Below, piece by piece: positions 1 through 7,805 of a stretch of 19,280 bases of DNA. The notes below the pieces were generated by a model. That model saw only the letters and a list, made by a program, of their open reading frames with translations. It was not told the DNA's origin and did no database searches. The first letter of the stretch is position 1, and every line of letters starts with the position of its first letter. Both the position numbers and the translations under genes were made by a program. The stretch is from Calditerrivibrio sp. (GTDB taxonomy: Bacteria > Chrysiogenota > Deferribacteres > Deferribacterales > Calditerrivibrionaceae): assembly GCA_020217115.1 (NCBI GenBank), contig JAIWOA010000059.1:1-19280 (forward strand), written 5' to 3'.

Positions 1-1
1 A

Positions 2-172
2 ATGGTTACTGCATCTCTTTTGTTGGGATTTATGTTGAGTATTGCTGTTCAAATAGAGAAGATTATAGGTAGTAAGGGTATTTCTATTCTTAGCAAGATA
101 ACTGGACTTTTTGTTGCATCCGTAGCAAGCCATCTTATAATTGTAGGTATCAAAAATATCTGGAATGGTTAG
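2..172 (+). CDS. MarC family integral membrane protein, C-terminal fragment
   Basis: The reading frame enters from outside the window and ends at TAG 170-172, giving 56 visible residues. They form two hydrophobic stretches separated by a short polar loop (IEKIIGSKGISILSKITGLF, then SHLIIVGIKNIW). A G-x-x-G-I-x-[IV]-L-x-[KR]-I-x-G-L segment near the C-terminus is typical of the MarC/UPF0056 family, inner-membrane proteins of about 200 residues whose transport function is unsettled. The ATG at position 2 is probably an internal methionine, because family members are much longer. The stop lies only 11 bases before the 3' end of the convergent tRNA-Gln gene, and I see no hairpin terminator between them. 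Confidence 0.7.
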   Translation: MVTASLLLGFMLSIAVQIEKIIGSKGISILSKITGLFVASVASHLIIVGIKNIWNG

Positions 173-183
173 GTAAAGTTTAG

Positions 184-260
184 TGGCTGGGGCGGGAGGA
201 CTCGAACCCCCGAAATGGCGGGACCAAAACCCGCTGCCTTACCAACTTGGCTACACCCCA
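184..260 (-). tRNA. tRNA-Gln (anticodon TTG)
   Basis: Reading the minus strand gives a full cloverleaf that starts TGGGGTG and ends CGCCCCA-G-CCA. The acceptor stem is 7 bp with one G-T pair, the D-loop contains GTTGGTAAGGC, the anticodon loop is TTTTGGT (anticodon TTG, positions 34-36), and the T-loop is GTTCGAGTC. The 3' CCA is encoded. It lies 3 bases downstream of tRNA-Phe and is surely co-transcribed with it. Confidence 0.95.
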
Positions 261-263
261 AAA

Positions 264-340
264 TGGTGCCCAGGGGCGGAATCGAACCACCGACACGTGG
301 ATTTTCAGTCCACTGCTCTACCGACTGAGCTACCTGGGCA
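264..340 (-). tRNA. tRNA-Phe (anticodon GAA)
   Basis: The minus strand reads TGCCCAGGTAGCTCAGTCGG and continues into an anticodon loop CTGAAAA (anticodon GAA), a T-loop GTTCGATTC and a 3' end TGGGCA-CCA. The acceptor stem is fully paired and the CCA is encoded. It has its own promoter-like sequence (353-381) just upstream and shares a transcript with tRNA-Gln. Confidence 0.95.
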
Positions 341-352
341 ATTGAGACGGAA

Positions 353-381
353 CTTATACATAAAAATTTTTAGTTTGTCAA
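353..381 (-). promoter_or_regulatory. Sigma-70-type promoter for tRNA-Phe/tRNA-Gln
   Basis: On the minus strand TTGACA (381-376) and TATAAG (358-353) are separated by exactly 17 bases. Transcription would start near 346-348, a few bases before the 5' end of tRNA-Phe at 340. The -35 box also forms one arm of an inverted repeat (TGTCAATT at 376-383 and AATTGACA at 393-400). Confidence 0.7.
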
Positions 382-407
382 TTTATATTTTTAATTGACA
401 ATTTTAA

Positions 408-478
408 AGGCGACGCCCGGAATTGAACCGGGGTACACGATTTTGCAGACCGTTGCCTAGCCACTCGGCCACGTCGCC
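408..478 (-). tRNA. tRNA-Cys (anticodon GCA), CCA not encoded
   Basis: The minus strand starts GGCGACGTGGCCGAGTGGC and has an anticodon loop CTGCAAA (anticodon GCA), a T-loop GTTCAATTC and an acceptor 3' strand CGTCGCC followed by T. U73 is the normal discriminator base of tRNA-Cys. The next bases are TT and not CCA, so the CCA end must be added after transcription, unlike the two neighbouring tRNAs. Confidence 0.95.
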
Positions 479-517
479 AAAAGACCTATATAAAACAAAC
501 ATTTATAAAGGACTAAC

Positions 518-546
518 CTTATATATTTTTCTAATCAATTTGTCAA
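518..546 (-). promoter_or_regulatory. Sigma-70-type promoter for tRNA-Cys
   Basis: On the minus strand TTGACA (546-541) is followed after 17 bases by TATAAG (523-518). This is the same box pair and spacing as in the second tRNA promoter at 353-381. The start point would fall near 511, about 33 bases before tRNA-Cys. Confidence 0.7.
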
Positions 547-842
547 GAATAATGTTACTGTTTGTGGTTACTATTTTAAAATATCACAAGTTTTTGATAA
601 GTTTTTGGGATTTTTATTGCAATTTGTGCCTCTCAATAACTTTTCATTGTGGTGTACTTAAAATTTTTCTCTTCACATTTTTGATATTTTCATTTATCAT
701 AAACTGTCTTTGTTTTGCTGTATTTGTTGCTTTTTTGTGAAAATAACTATATGCAAATCTGGAGTATTTGCGAGCATAGCTTCATATCAGATGATATATG
801 TTTTGAGGTGGTGCCATTAGATAATAAAAGGAGTAAAATAAG
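547..842. other. AT-rich intergenic region without a supported gene
   Basis: This stretch is rich in T-runs. Open frames cross it (for example 423-740 and 715-912), but the first runs back into the tRNA-Cys gene and neither gives a protein with recognisable features or a good ribosome site. I see no tRNA, no strong hairpin-plus-T-tract terminator and no clear promoter for the plus-strand operon that follows. It may hold that operon's promoter and leader in a form I cannot recognise. Confidence 0.5.
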
Positions 843-950
843 ATGCTTAAAGATTTTAAACATAGCTTTTGTAATAATAAAGATATTATTACGGGATATT
901 TCAAAAAAATAATACCATCAAATAATTTTTTAGGTGTAGACTATGAATGA
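843..950 (+). CDS. Possible 35-residue small ORF or leader peptide
   Basis: An ATG preceded by AAAGGAG (827-833, 9 bases before the start) opens a 35-codon frame ending at TGA 948-950. Its last codons overlap the first codons of the next gene in the pattern ATGAATGA, typical of translational coupling. The peptide is basic with a few hydrophobic residues (contains IITGYFKKIIP) and matches no family I know. It could be a leader peptide, a short gene or the remnant of a larger one. The ribosome site and the overlap are seen; being a real gene is inference. Confidence 0.35.
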   Translation: MLKDFKHSFCNNKDIITGYFKKIIPSNNFLGVDYE

Positions 951-2484
951 ATTGTCATCTAATGCAATTATTTTAAAAGATATACTAAGACCTGATAAAA
1001 TATTGGAGACTCACATCTCATATGTTTTTATAAAAGATGGTTATGTTTATAAAATAAAAAAACATGTTAATTTTGGTTTTTTGGATTTTACGCTGTCCCA
1101 ACAGAGAAGGAGCTACTGTTATCTTGAAAAGGAGTTAAATAGTAGATTTTCTGATGGTATATATCTGGATGTTTTAAAATTGGTTAGGAAAGGTAAAGGT
1201 TTTGACATTGTTTCTGTGGAAAATACCTTACCAACCGTTGAATATATAGTTAAAATGAAATTTATTGAGGATGAACATTTTCTTAGCTACAAGGTTAAAA
1301 ATGGTTTATTGGTGGATGAAGAATTCTTTGATATCGGTAGACAGATAGCATTATTGTTGAAGAATATTAATACTAAAAAGGAAAATGCTGAGGAGAACGG
1401 TTCCTATGATTTGATACTAAAGAATTGTATTGAAAACTTTGAACAGACAGAAAAATATATCGGAAGATATATATCATCTAAAGATTACGAATTTATCAAA
1501 GGTAAAACATTAAACTTTTTAGCAGAAAATAGGGAATTGTTCCAGAGAAGGTTGGATCTTGGTTTTATAAAAGATGGTCATGGTGATTTGAGGGCAGAGC
1601 ATGTGTATTTTGACAATGGTAAAATAGGTCTTATAGATTGTATAGAATTCAATAAAAGATTTAGATACAATGATGTTGTCTCTGATTTTGTTTTCCTTTC
1701 TATGGAACTGGATTATTTGAAATCTATTAAACAATCTGATCAGATGCTTGAAGGTTTTTTATCAGTTTTTAGTGATGAAGATTCTCTAAAACTTGTTAAT
1801 TTCTATAAATGTTATAGAGCATATGTAAGGTTTAAAGTAGGGTGTTTTATGCTCGAAAATAAAGATGAGACATGGGATCTTTATAGTGAAAAATTTGATG
1901 AAGTAAAAAGGATGTCCGATTTGTCACTTTCCTATGCCTTGAATATGAATGAACCAAAGCAGGTTATTTTTTATGGGATGATAGCGTCAGGAAAGAGTAA
2001 AAATAGTAAAAGATTTGCTGAGAAGTATGCTGGTATCTACTACAATAGTGATATCGTGAGAAAAGAATTGGCAGGGATAGACCCCTTTGAAAAGGTGAGT
2101 GATGATTATAATGTAGGGCTTTATTCTGAAGAGAACTCTATAAAACTATACAAAAAGCTTGGTGAGCTGGCAAAAAAGTCACTTAAAAATTGTAGAATGA
2201 CGATAATAGATGCCAGTTTTTCAAAGCCTGAGTATATGAAAGTTTTTTTAGAAAATAGTATTGATAAATTTTATAAAATAAAATGTTTTGCGGATGACAA
2301 ATCTGTATATGAAAGATTAGAGAAGAGACTTGAAAAGGGTTCTGTATCAGATGGGCGTTTGGAAATTTACGAAAAACAGAAAAGAGATTTTAAAGATATT
2401 GGTGCAGATTTTGAGTTGGAAACTACGGGGGATGTAGATGATAATATGAATACTATAATGGAAAAGTTGAAATCTATTCAATGA
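943..2484 (+). CDS. Aminoglycoside phosphotransferase-like / P-loop ATPase fusion protein
   Basis: This 513-residue protein joins two domains. The N-terminal part (about 1-320) looks like the APH-like kinase family of COG2187: a basic VYKIKKHVNFGFLDF segment near residue 32, the catalytic-loop motif HGDLRAEHV at 213-221 (candidate catalytic Asp215), and LIDCIEF with Asp232 in the metal-binding position. The C-terminal part (about 335-513) is a P-loop kinase-like domain of the COG0645 type with Walker A GMIASGKSK at 345-353. Such fusions are common in bacteria; their substrate is unknown and drug resistance should not be assumed. AGGTG at 932-936 is a suitable ribosome site for this ATG. The 3' end overlaps the next gene by 4 bases, so the two are probably translationally coupled. 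The protein looks cytoplasmic, with no signal or membrane segments. Confidence 0.8.
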   Translation: MNELSSNAIILKDILRPDKILETHISYVFIKDGYVYKIKKHVNFGFLDFTLSQQRRSYCYLEKELNSRFSDGIYLDVLKLVRKGKGFDIVSVENTLPTVEYIVKMKFIEDEHFLSYKVKNGLLVDEEFFDIGRQIALLLKNINTKKENAEENGSYDLILKNCIENFEQTEKYIGRYISSKDYEFIKGKTLNFLAENRELFQRRLDLGFIKDGHGDLRAEHVYFDNGKIGLIDCIEFNKRFRYNDVVSDFVFLSMELDYLKSIKQSDQMLEGFLSVFSDEDSLKLVNFYKCYRAYVRFKVGCFMLENKDETWDLYSEKFDEVKRMSDLSLSYALNMNEPKQVIFYGMIASGKSKNSKRFAEKYAGIYYNSDIVRKELAGIDPFEKVSDDYNVGLYSEENSIKLYKKLGELAKKSLKNCRMTIIDASFSKPEYMKVFLENSIDKFYKIKCFADDKSVYERLEKRLEKGSVSDGRLEIYEKQKRDFKDIGADFELETTGDVDDNMNTIMEKLKSIQ

Positions 2485-3458
2485 AGCATAATTACATTGT
2501 AAAAAGAATAAATTCACCCTTTGATGACACTGCCTTTTTTGTAAGGAATCTACATAAGAAAGATGCTTTTTTACTTGATTGTGGTAGACTTGGAGATATT
2601 ACCAATAGTGAACTTTCAGATGTTAAAGATATTTTTATAAGTCACACACACATAGATCACTTTTATGGATTTGATAGGGTTATAAGGGGGTTATTGAGGT
2701 CAGAGAAACCTATAAGATTGTATGGCCCCCCAGGTTTTACTAAAAATGTTGAAGGTAAATTAGCAGGGTATACATGGAACCTTATAAAGAGTTACCCATT
2801 AACCATTGAAGTATATGAAATAGGGTATGATAATATCTGCAAAACTATTTTTTCTGCAAGAGATGGTTTTAATGCAGTGCAATGTGGATACATTGAAGGT
2901 GATATATATATAGACGAAGGTTTTGTGGTTCAATACTGTTTTTTTGATCATAAAACAGTTTCCCTTGGTTATAGAATAAAGGAACCAAACTATATAACTA
3001 TCAATAAAGAAAAACTTGAAGGTATTGGTCTAAAATCCGGGAAATGGATCGGTTTGCTTAAAGAAAAGCTCTATAATGGGGATAGAGATTCAGATATATT
3101 TGTGGAAGAGGTAAATAGATATTTTCCTGTTGCAGAATTGGAAAGATTAATTGTTGAATATCAAAAACCTCAAGATATTACATATATTACAGATATAGCT
3201 CCAACCTATGAAAATTTTGATAAAGCAATAAAGTTTGCTAAAAATAGCCATCTGCTTATAGTTGAATCGATGTTTATGAAATCTGATTTTATGTATTCTA
3301 TAGAAAAAAGTCACCTAAATATTTCACTTGCAAAAACTATTTATGAAATTTCAGAGAGTAGTTTTGTGAAATTTTTTCATTTTGCTCCAAAGTATGAAAA
3401 TTGTAAAGGTGACTTTTATAATGAACTAAGATCTGGAATAGAGGAAAAAATTATTTGA
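2481..3458 (+). CDS. RNase Z-like metallo-beta-lactamase-fold hydrolase
   Basis: A 325-residue protein of the metallo-beta-lactamase fold. The metal motif is SHTHIDH at residues 54-60 (His55, His57, Asp59, His60), preceded by LLDCG at 31-35, the usual strand-turn before it. Further metal-site candidates are YITDIAP (about 233-239) and SHLNISLA near residue 277, followed by FFHFAPKY near the C-terminus, which is the order found in RNase Z-type enzymes. It lacks a convincing long flexible arm, so a tRNA 3' processing role is possible but not shown; a general phosphodiesterase role is equally open. The start overlaps the upstream stop (ATGA). Nothing indicates secretion. The tRNA-Cys in this window lacks an encoded CCA, the kind of substrate a true RNase Z would process, but this link is only circumstantial. 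Confidence 0.75.
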   Translation: MKHNYIVKRINSPFDDTAFFVRNLHKKDAFLLDCGRLGDITNSELSDVKDIFISHTHIDHFYGFDRVIRGLLRSEKPIRLYGPPGFTKNVEGKLAGYTWNLIKSYPLTIEVYEIGYDNICKTIFSARDGFNAVQCGYIEGDIYIDEGFVVQYCFFDHKTVSLGYRIKEPNYITINKEKLEGIGLKSGKWIGLLKEKLYNGDRDSDIFVEEVNRYFPVAELERLIVEYQKPQDITYITDIAPTYENFDKAIKFAKNSHLLIVESMFMKSDFMYSIEKSHLNISLAKTIYEISESSFVKFFHFAPKYENCKGDFYNELRSGIEEKII

Positions 3459-3499
3459 TAAATTTATATTATTAATGTATCTATAGTTGTGGAGAATGT

Positions 3500-3928
3500 A
3501 TGGATGAATTGACAAAAAGCCTTGAGGATTACCTTGAGACTATCCTTATTTTAGAGAATAAAGAAGGTGGTGCAAGGGTTACCAGTATTGCTAAGAGGTT
3601 AAATGTTAAAAAACCTGCAGTAACAAGTGCTTTAAGAATGCTTTCAGATAAAAAATTTGTTATCTATACCCCTTATAAAGTTGTAAAGCTCACAGATGAA
3701 GGTAGAAAACTTGCAGAGTCTGTCTTAAAGAGACATCAAGTAATTACAAAATTTTTTGTGGAACTTTTGAATATACCGGAAAATGTGGCAGAAAATGATG
3801 CCTGTAAAATTGAACATGTTATAAGTGAATATACCTTTAATAGGTTATCCTGTTTTTTAAAATTTATAATGGAATCTGATGTAAAATGTATTAACATAGA
3901 TAAATTTAATAAAGAATATTGCAAATAG
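3500..3928 (+). CDS. DtxR/MntR-family metal-dependent transcriptional regulator
   Basis: The 142-residue protein has an N-terminal winged helix-turn-helix (about 8-70: SLEDYLETI, then ARVTSIAKRLNVKKPAVTSA as the recognition region) and a dimerisation/metal domain with RHQVITKFF and DACKIEHVISEYT. Candidate metal ligands are Asp10, Glu13, His79, Cys102, Glu105 and His106. The last four have the same numbers as in DtxR, while Asp10/Glu13 correspond to the Asp8/Glu11 pair of MntR. It ends without the SH3-like third domain, as in MntR. The downstream Mn-exporter gene in the same run supports manganese sensing. GGAG at 3491-3494 is the ribosome site. A weak promoter-like pair (TTGATA 3455-3460, then TATCTA after 17 bases) lies in the 41-base gap upstream. 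The gene is followed directly, with no spacer, by the next ATG. Confidence 0.85.
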   Translation: MDELTKSLEDYLETILILENKEGGARVTSIAKRLNVKKPAVTSALRMLSDKKFVIYTPYKVVKLTDEGRKLAESVLKRHQVITKFFVELLNIPENVAENDACKIEHVISEYTFNRLSCFLKFIMESDVKCINIDKFNKEYCK

Positions 3929-4864
3929 ATGGCTGAAAAGAAGGTAATTTTAAGATGGTTTCTGTTTCCATGGATAGTTTTTTTGGTAGTTATTTCTCTG
4001 GTTATTGTTATGAATAGAAAGCCCCCATATAGACTCTCCAAGTATCCAGATCTTCGGAATGTAGAGGTAAAAGAGTTAATAATATTGGATCAGAAAAGGG
4101 GTTTATCTGAGGGTGTCTTGTATAAGGAAAATCTACCAGAATATATTAAAGGTGAAAATGGGATCGGCGTTTTATTAATACATGGATTTACTGCTTCCCC
4201 TTTTGAGATGGCAGAGTTAGCAAGTTTTCTAAATAGTAAAGGTTTTTCTGTATATAATGTTAGAATAGTGGGGCATGGTTCAAAATCTGAATATCTCGAT
4301 AAACTAAGCTATAAAGATTGGTATGAATCTATAAAATATGGTTATTTTACACTTAAAAATAGCTGCAAAGAGGTCTTTGTTGTAGGGCAATCAATGGGTG
4401 GACTTCTGGCAATAAATATTGCTAATTATAATAGTGTGGATGGCTTGATCCTGCTTGCCCCAGCTTTAAAGATTGTTGATGAAAAGTTTAACCTTGTTCC
4501 ATTTGCTCAATTTTTTATCGACAGTATAGAGAAAGAGTATTCTGATACAAGCAAATTTAAAAATTTCTATTATGATAGAAGATCTGTCAAAGGTATGGTA
4601 AACCTGAAATATTTGATAGACTACACATGGAAAAATAGCACTAATCTGTCTGTTCCAATGCTTCTCATACATTCAAAATTTGATGATGTAGTAAAATTTT
4701 CAGGTAGTCAAGAATTTTATAATTTGTATAAAGGTGAAAAAAAATTTGTAGTTATCGATGATCCTGGTGTAAAACATATATTGTCAAGTAGTATAAATCC
4801 AAATAAAGATTATGTGCATGATGAAATATTAAAATGGCTGGAGGTTCAACGTGCTAAAAAATAA
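3929..4864 (+). CDS. Membrane-anchored alpha/beta hydrolase (carboxylesterase or lipase type)
   Basis: A 311-residue protein with one N-terminal membrane segment (about 11-28, WFLFPWIVFLVVISLVIV), which probably anchors the hydrolase domain outside the inner membrane. The domain shows an oxyanion motif HGFTAS at 85-90, RIVGHGSKS at 112-120, the nucleophile elbow GQSMGG with Ser155, the acid in HSKFDD (Asp252 or Asp253) and His283 in GVKHIL. This is the layout of COG1647-type esterases and monoacylglycerol lipases. The substrate cannot be read from the sequence. The ATG follows the regulator's stop codon with no gap, so it relies on read-through ribosomes or a site inside the previous gene. 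Its end overlaps proC by 14 bases. Confidence 0.8.
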   Translation: MAEKKVILRWFLFPWIVFLVVISLVIVMNRKPPYRLSKYPDLRNVEVKELIILDQKRGLSEGVLYKENLPEYIKGENGIGVLLIHGFTASPFEMAELASFLNSKGFSVYNVRIVGHGSKSEYLDKLSYKDWYESIKYGYFTLKNSCKEVFVVGQSMGGLLAINIANYNSVDGLILLAPALKIVDEKFNLVPFAQFFIDSIEKEYSDTSKFKNFYYDRRSVKGMVNLKYLIDYTWKNSTNLSVPMLLIHSKFDDVVKFSGSQEFYNLYKGEKKFVVIDDPGVKHILSSSINPNKDYVHDEILKWLEVQRAKK

Positions 4865-5672
4865 GAAAATAGGCTTCATCGGTTCTGGTAATATGGCTAC
4901 AGCTCTTATAAAAGGTATTCTGAAGTCTGAGCTTGTGCCTGCTGAGGAGATTTATACAAGTGATGTGGATATGGAAAAATTAGAAAATTTGAGTAATGAA
5001 TTTGGTATTAATATCATTTTCAAAAATAATAAAAAATTGGTTGATGATACTGATGTAATTATTTTGGCTGTCAAACCACAGATAATGGGGAAGGTACTTA
5101 AGGAAATTTCCGAAAAGGTTACCGAAGATAAACTACTCATTTCTATTGCTGCTGGGATATCATCGGAATTTGTAGCAAATGCACTTGGTAAGAAAGTTAG
5201 GTTTATCAGAACAATGCCAAACACTCCCGCGTTGGTTCTTGAAGGAGCTACTGGTATAGCTCCAGGTGAAGATGCAACGGATGATGATGTAAAAATTGCT
5301 CAGGAGATATTCTCTGCAGTTGGCATATCAGTGATAGTTGATGAATATCAGATGGATGCTGTGACAGGGCTTTCAGGTAGTGGTCCTGCATATATTTTTA
5401 TGATAATCGAGGCTTTAAGTGATGCTGGTGTTAAGGTTGGTTTGTCCAGAGATATTGCTATGAAGCTTGCAGCCCAGACTGTTATGGGAGCTGCTAAGCT
5501 TCAAATAGAAACAAAAATGCATCCTGGTACTCTAAAGGACATGGTTACTTCACCCGGAGGAACTGCAATTGCGGGGATACATACCCTTGAACAGGGTGGT
5601 CTTAGAACTACTCTGATAAATGCAGTTGAGACTGCTACAAAGAGATCGGTAGAATTGGGTAATAAAAAATAA
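4851..5672 (+). CDS. proC: Pyrroline-5-carboxylate reductase
   Basis: ProC catalyses the NAD(P)H-dependent last step of proline synthesis in the cytoplasm. The 273-residue length is normal. The N-terminal Rossmann motif IGFIGSGNMA is at 7-16, followed by VILAVKPQ, the RTMPNTPALVLEGATG segment, and the highly conserved GLSGSGPAYIFM and HPGTLKDMVTSPGGTAIAG segments of the C-terminal substrate and dimerisation domain. The start is GTG at 4851, with GGAGG at 4840-4844 six bases before it, inside the end of the upstream hydrolase gene. There is no other proline gene nearby, so its operon partners look like a housekeeping mixture and not a pathway. Confidence 0.96.
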   Translation: MLKNKKIGFIGSGNMATALIKGILKSELVPAEEIYTSDVDMEKLENLSNEFGINIIFKNNKKLVDDTDVIILAVKPQIMGKVLKEISEKVTEDKLLISIAAGISSEFVANALGKKVRFIRTMPNTPALVLEGATGIAPGEDATDDDVKIAQEIFSAVGISVIVDEYQMDAVTGLSGSGPAYIFMIIEALSDAGVKVGLSRDIAMKLAAQTVMGAAKLQIETKMHPGTLKDMVTSPGGTAIAGIHTLEQGGLRTTLINAVETATKRSVELGNKK

Positions 5673-5684
5673 TCTTGATATACG

Positions 5685-7259
5685 ATGGCATTAAATAGCG
5701 TTCTTGAACTATTTATAATTATAACATTAGGTTATCTAATAGGTAATCTTAAGTTTAGAGGCTTTTCCTTAGATATTTCTGCTATTCTCATTGTATCTCT
5801 CATTGCTGGATATTATGGTGTGGAATTACCTGAGGAGTTTAAATACTTTGGTCTTGCTTTGTTTATGTATGCTGTGGGTCTGCAGACAGGACCTGTATTT
5901 TTTGAAACATTCAAAAAACAGGGGATATTTTACAATGCAATATCTATTGGGATTATCCTCAGTATATTTTTTATAATTGTTTTGGCATGTAAATTATTGG
6001 GTATTTCCACTGGAGCTACAATAGGTATTTTTACGGGAACAATGTCCAGTGCACCATCCCTTGCAGCAGTTCTGGAAAATCAACATTTTAATCAATCATC
6101 TGTTTTTTTTGGATTAACATACCCTTTTGGTATAATAACAAGTGTATTATTTGTAAGAATGCTCCCTATAATATTCAGGATAGATCTTGAGGATGAAGTC
6201 AAAAAGTATGAAGAGCTTTATTTCTCATCCTATGAAAAACTGATAGGGAAAAATTTTAAGATTACAAATGAAAGTTTTTCAAAAGAATTGATTAGCCGTG
6301 AACATTTCGAGAGTATGTCCGGGTGTGTTGTGGAAAGAATTGAAAAGGTTTCTGGTTCTGACAATTATGATGTTTTGGAGATAAGTGATATTGTTAGAGT
6401 TATTGGTACGGAAAATGAACTCAGGAATGCGAGGATAATACTTGGGGAAGAGGTAAATAAGTTTATAGATTTTCATGATGATATGAAGGTGTTGCGTTTA
6501 TTAGTTACCTCAAAAAATGTTGTGGGGAAAAAAATAGGTGAATTGAAACAGTTAAGGGCATTATCTGGTGTAATAACAAAGGTAAGAAGGTCTGGAATAG
6601 ATATAAAGCCAAATCCTGGGATGACTCTGATGCTCGGTGATAAGATTTATATAACTGTTCCTGAAAAAAATGAAGAGAAAGTAACAAATTATATCGGTAA
6701 CAATCTTCTAATGTATCCTGCAGGTGATTTTTTGCCTATTTCTTTGGGTATAGTTATAGGTATTTTTGTTGGCATGATACCTTTTAAGATGCCTGTATTA
6801 GGCAATTTTAAATTAAGCTTTGTTGGTGGAATATTTTTTACATCCCTTATACTTGGTAGACTTGGAAGAACTGGAAAGCTTGTTTGGCAACTTTCTCCCC
6901 ATTCCACCTCTCTCCTGAAGACTCTTGGACAGCTTGTATTTATGGCTACAATTGGGACAAGCTCTGGTAAACTTGTTGTTGAATCAATAAAAATTTACGG
7001 ATTTAGTGCTGTTTATGTGAGTGTTTTTTCTGTTCTCATAGCGCTAATATTATTTGTTTTAATCATGAAATATATTCTTAAAATAAATTTTATGGATATT
7101 TTAGGGATCTTTTCAGGTGCACTTACATCTACACCAACCTTGACCATGTCAAATGAGATTACAAAATCTGATTATCCTTCAATAAGTTATGCCTCGACAT
7201 ATCCCTTTGCCTTAATAATGACCATGTTGTTGGCTCAGGTTATAGGGTTGGTTTTTTAA
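5685..7259 (+). CDS. AspT/YidE-type transporter with two TrkA-C domains
   Basis: A 524-residue inner-membrane protein of the aspartate:alanine exchanger (AAE) type. It has two membrane halves (about 1-165 and 355-524, several hydrophobic helices each) around a cytoplasmic middle (about 175-345) that reads as two RCK_C/TrkA-C domains. The halves carry matching family repeats: GTMSSAPSLAAVLE in the first and GALTSTPTLTMSNE in the second, the expected inverted-repeat signature. The solute is unknown; characterised relatives move amino acids or dicarboxylates. The gene starts 12 bases after proC with only a weak ribosome site, and its stop overlaps the mntP start (TAATG), so coupling with mntP is likely. 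Confidence 0.85.
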   Translation: MALNSVLELFIIITLGYLIGNLKFRGFSLDISAILIVSLIAGYYGVELPEEFKYFGLALFMYAVGLQTGPVFFETFKKQGIFYNAISIGIILSIFFIIVLACKLLGISTGATIGIFTGTMSSAPSLAAVLENQHFNQSSVFFGLTYPFGIITSVLFVRMLPIIFRIDLEDEVKKYEELYFSSYEKLIGKNFKITNESFSKELISREHFESMSGCVVERIEKVSGSDNYDVLEISDIVRVIGTENELRNARIILGEEVNKFIDFHDDMKVLRLLVTSKNVVGKKIGELKQLRALSGVITKVRRSGIDIKPNPGMTLMLGDKIYITVPEKNEEKVTNYIGNNLLMYPAGDFLPISLGIVIGIFVGMIPFKMPVLGNFKLSFVGGIFFTSLILGRLGRTGKLVWQLSPHSTSLLKTLGQLVFMATIGTSSGKLVVESIKIYGFSAVYVSVFSVLIALILFVLIMKYILKINFMDILGIFSGALTSTPTLTMSNEITKSDYPSISYASTYPFALIMTMLLAQVIGLVF

Positions 7260-7804
7260 TGCTTAGCTTTGTAGAGATTTTAATGATAGCTTTTGCTATG
7301 AGTGTTGATGCTTTTAGTGTTTCTTTTGGAATAGGTTGTAGATACAATACTTTCAGGCATTATTTTCGATTGGGATGGCATTTTGGTCTTTTTCAGTTTT
7401 TGATGCCACTAATTGGTGCCTTTATAGGTAAGGTCATGCTTGGATTTACTTCACGTCTAAATATGATTGCTGCCGGGATACTTTTTTATATAGCTTATAA
7501 AATGATCAGGGAATCTCGAAAAAGTAATGAAGAAAAATGTTCTACTTCGGACCCCACTAAAGGTTTATCTTTGATTATGTTATCACTTGCTACAAGTATG
7601 GATGCCCTTGGCGTTGGAATATCCCTTGCATTATATATGGGTAATATATTTTTTCCAGCTGTTGTAATAGGTTTTGTGTGTGGGATTGTCACGTTGTTTG
7701 GCGTCTATTTTGGTAATGTTAGCAAAAGGTTTACAGGAAAATATGCAGAGATTATGGGTGCGGTAGTTTTAATATTTATAGGTATAAAATTTCTGGTGGT
7801 ATAA
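7259..7804 (+). CDS. mntP: Manganese efflux pump MntP
   Basis: The 181-residue protein is hydrophobic throughout, with about six membrane helices, and matches MntP/YebN. The first helix contains FAMSVDAFSVSFGIG with Asp17, and its repeat in the second half reads LATSMDALGVGISLA with Asp115; these are the paired acidic residues of the family's two-fold repeat. A short polar loop (about 82-100) separates the halves. MntP exports Mn2+ and protects against manganese overload. The start overlaps the transporter stop by one base. The DtxR/MntR-type regulator lies upstream in the same gene run, a sensible sensor-exporter pairing. I see no yybP-ykoY-like riboswitch directly before this gene, as there is no leader. 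Confidence 0.93.
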   Translation: MLSFVEILMIAFAMSVDAFSVSFGIGCRYNTFRHYFRLGWHFGLFQFLMPLIGAFIGKVMLGFTSRLNMIAAGILFYIAYKMIRESRKSNEEKCSTSDPTKGLSLIMLSLATSMDALGVGISLALYMGNIFFPAVVIGFVCGIVTLFGVYFGNVSKRFTGKYAEIMGAVVLIFIGIKFLVV

Positions 7805-7805
7805 A

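Noticed and set aside
376..400. Inverted repeat TGTCAATT/AATTGACA as a terminator for tRNA-Cys
   Set aside because: The stem is AT-rich with a 9-base loop, and one arm is the -35 box of the next tRNA promoter. It lacks a clear T-tract in the right place.
423..740. Plus-strand open frame of 105 codons
   Set aside because: It begins inside the tRNA-Cys gene and covers its promoter. The product is a low-complexity hydrophobic translation of T-rich DNA with no ribosome site.
715..912. Plus-strand open frame of 65 codons
   Set aside because: It overlaps the better-supported small ORF at 843 in another frame, and no good ribosome site or family resemblance was seen.
3459..3499. Metal-regulator operator before the DtxR-like gene
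   Set aside because: The gap is AT-rich, and I could not find a convincing palindrome matching a DtxR or MntR box; only a weak promoter-like pair is present.
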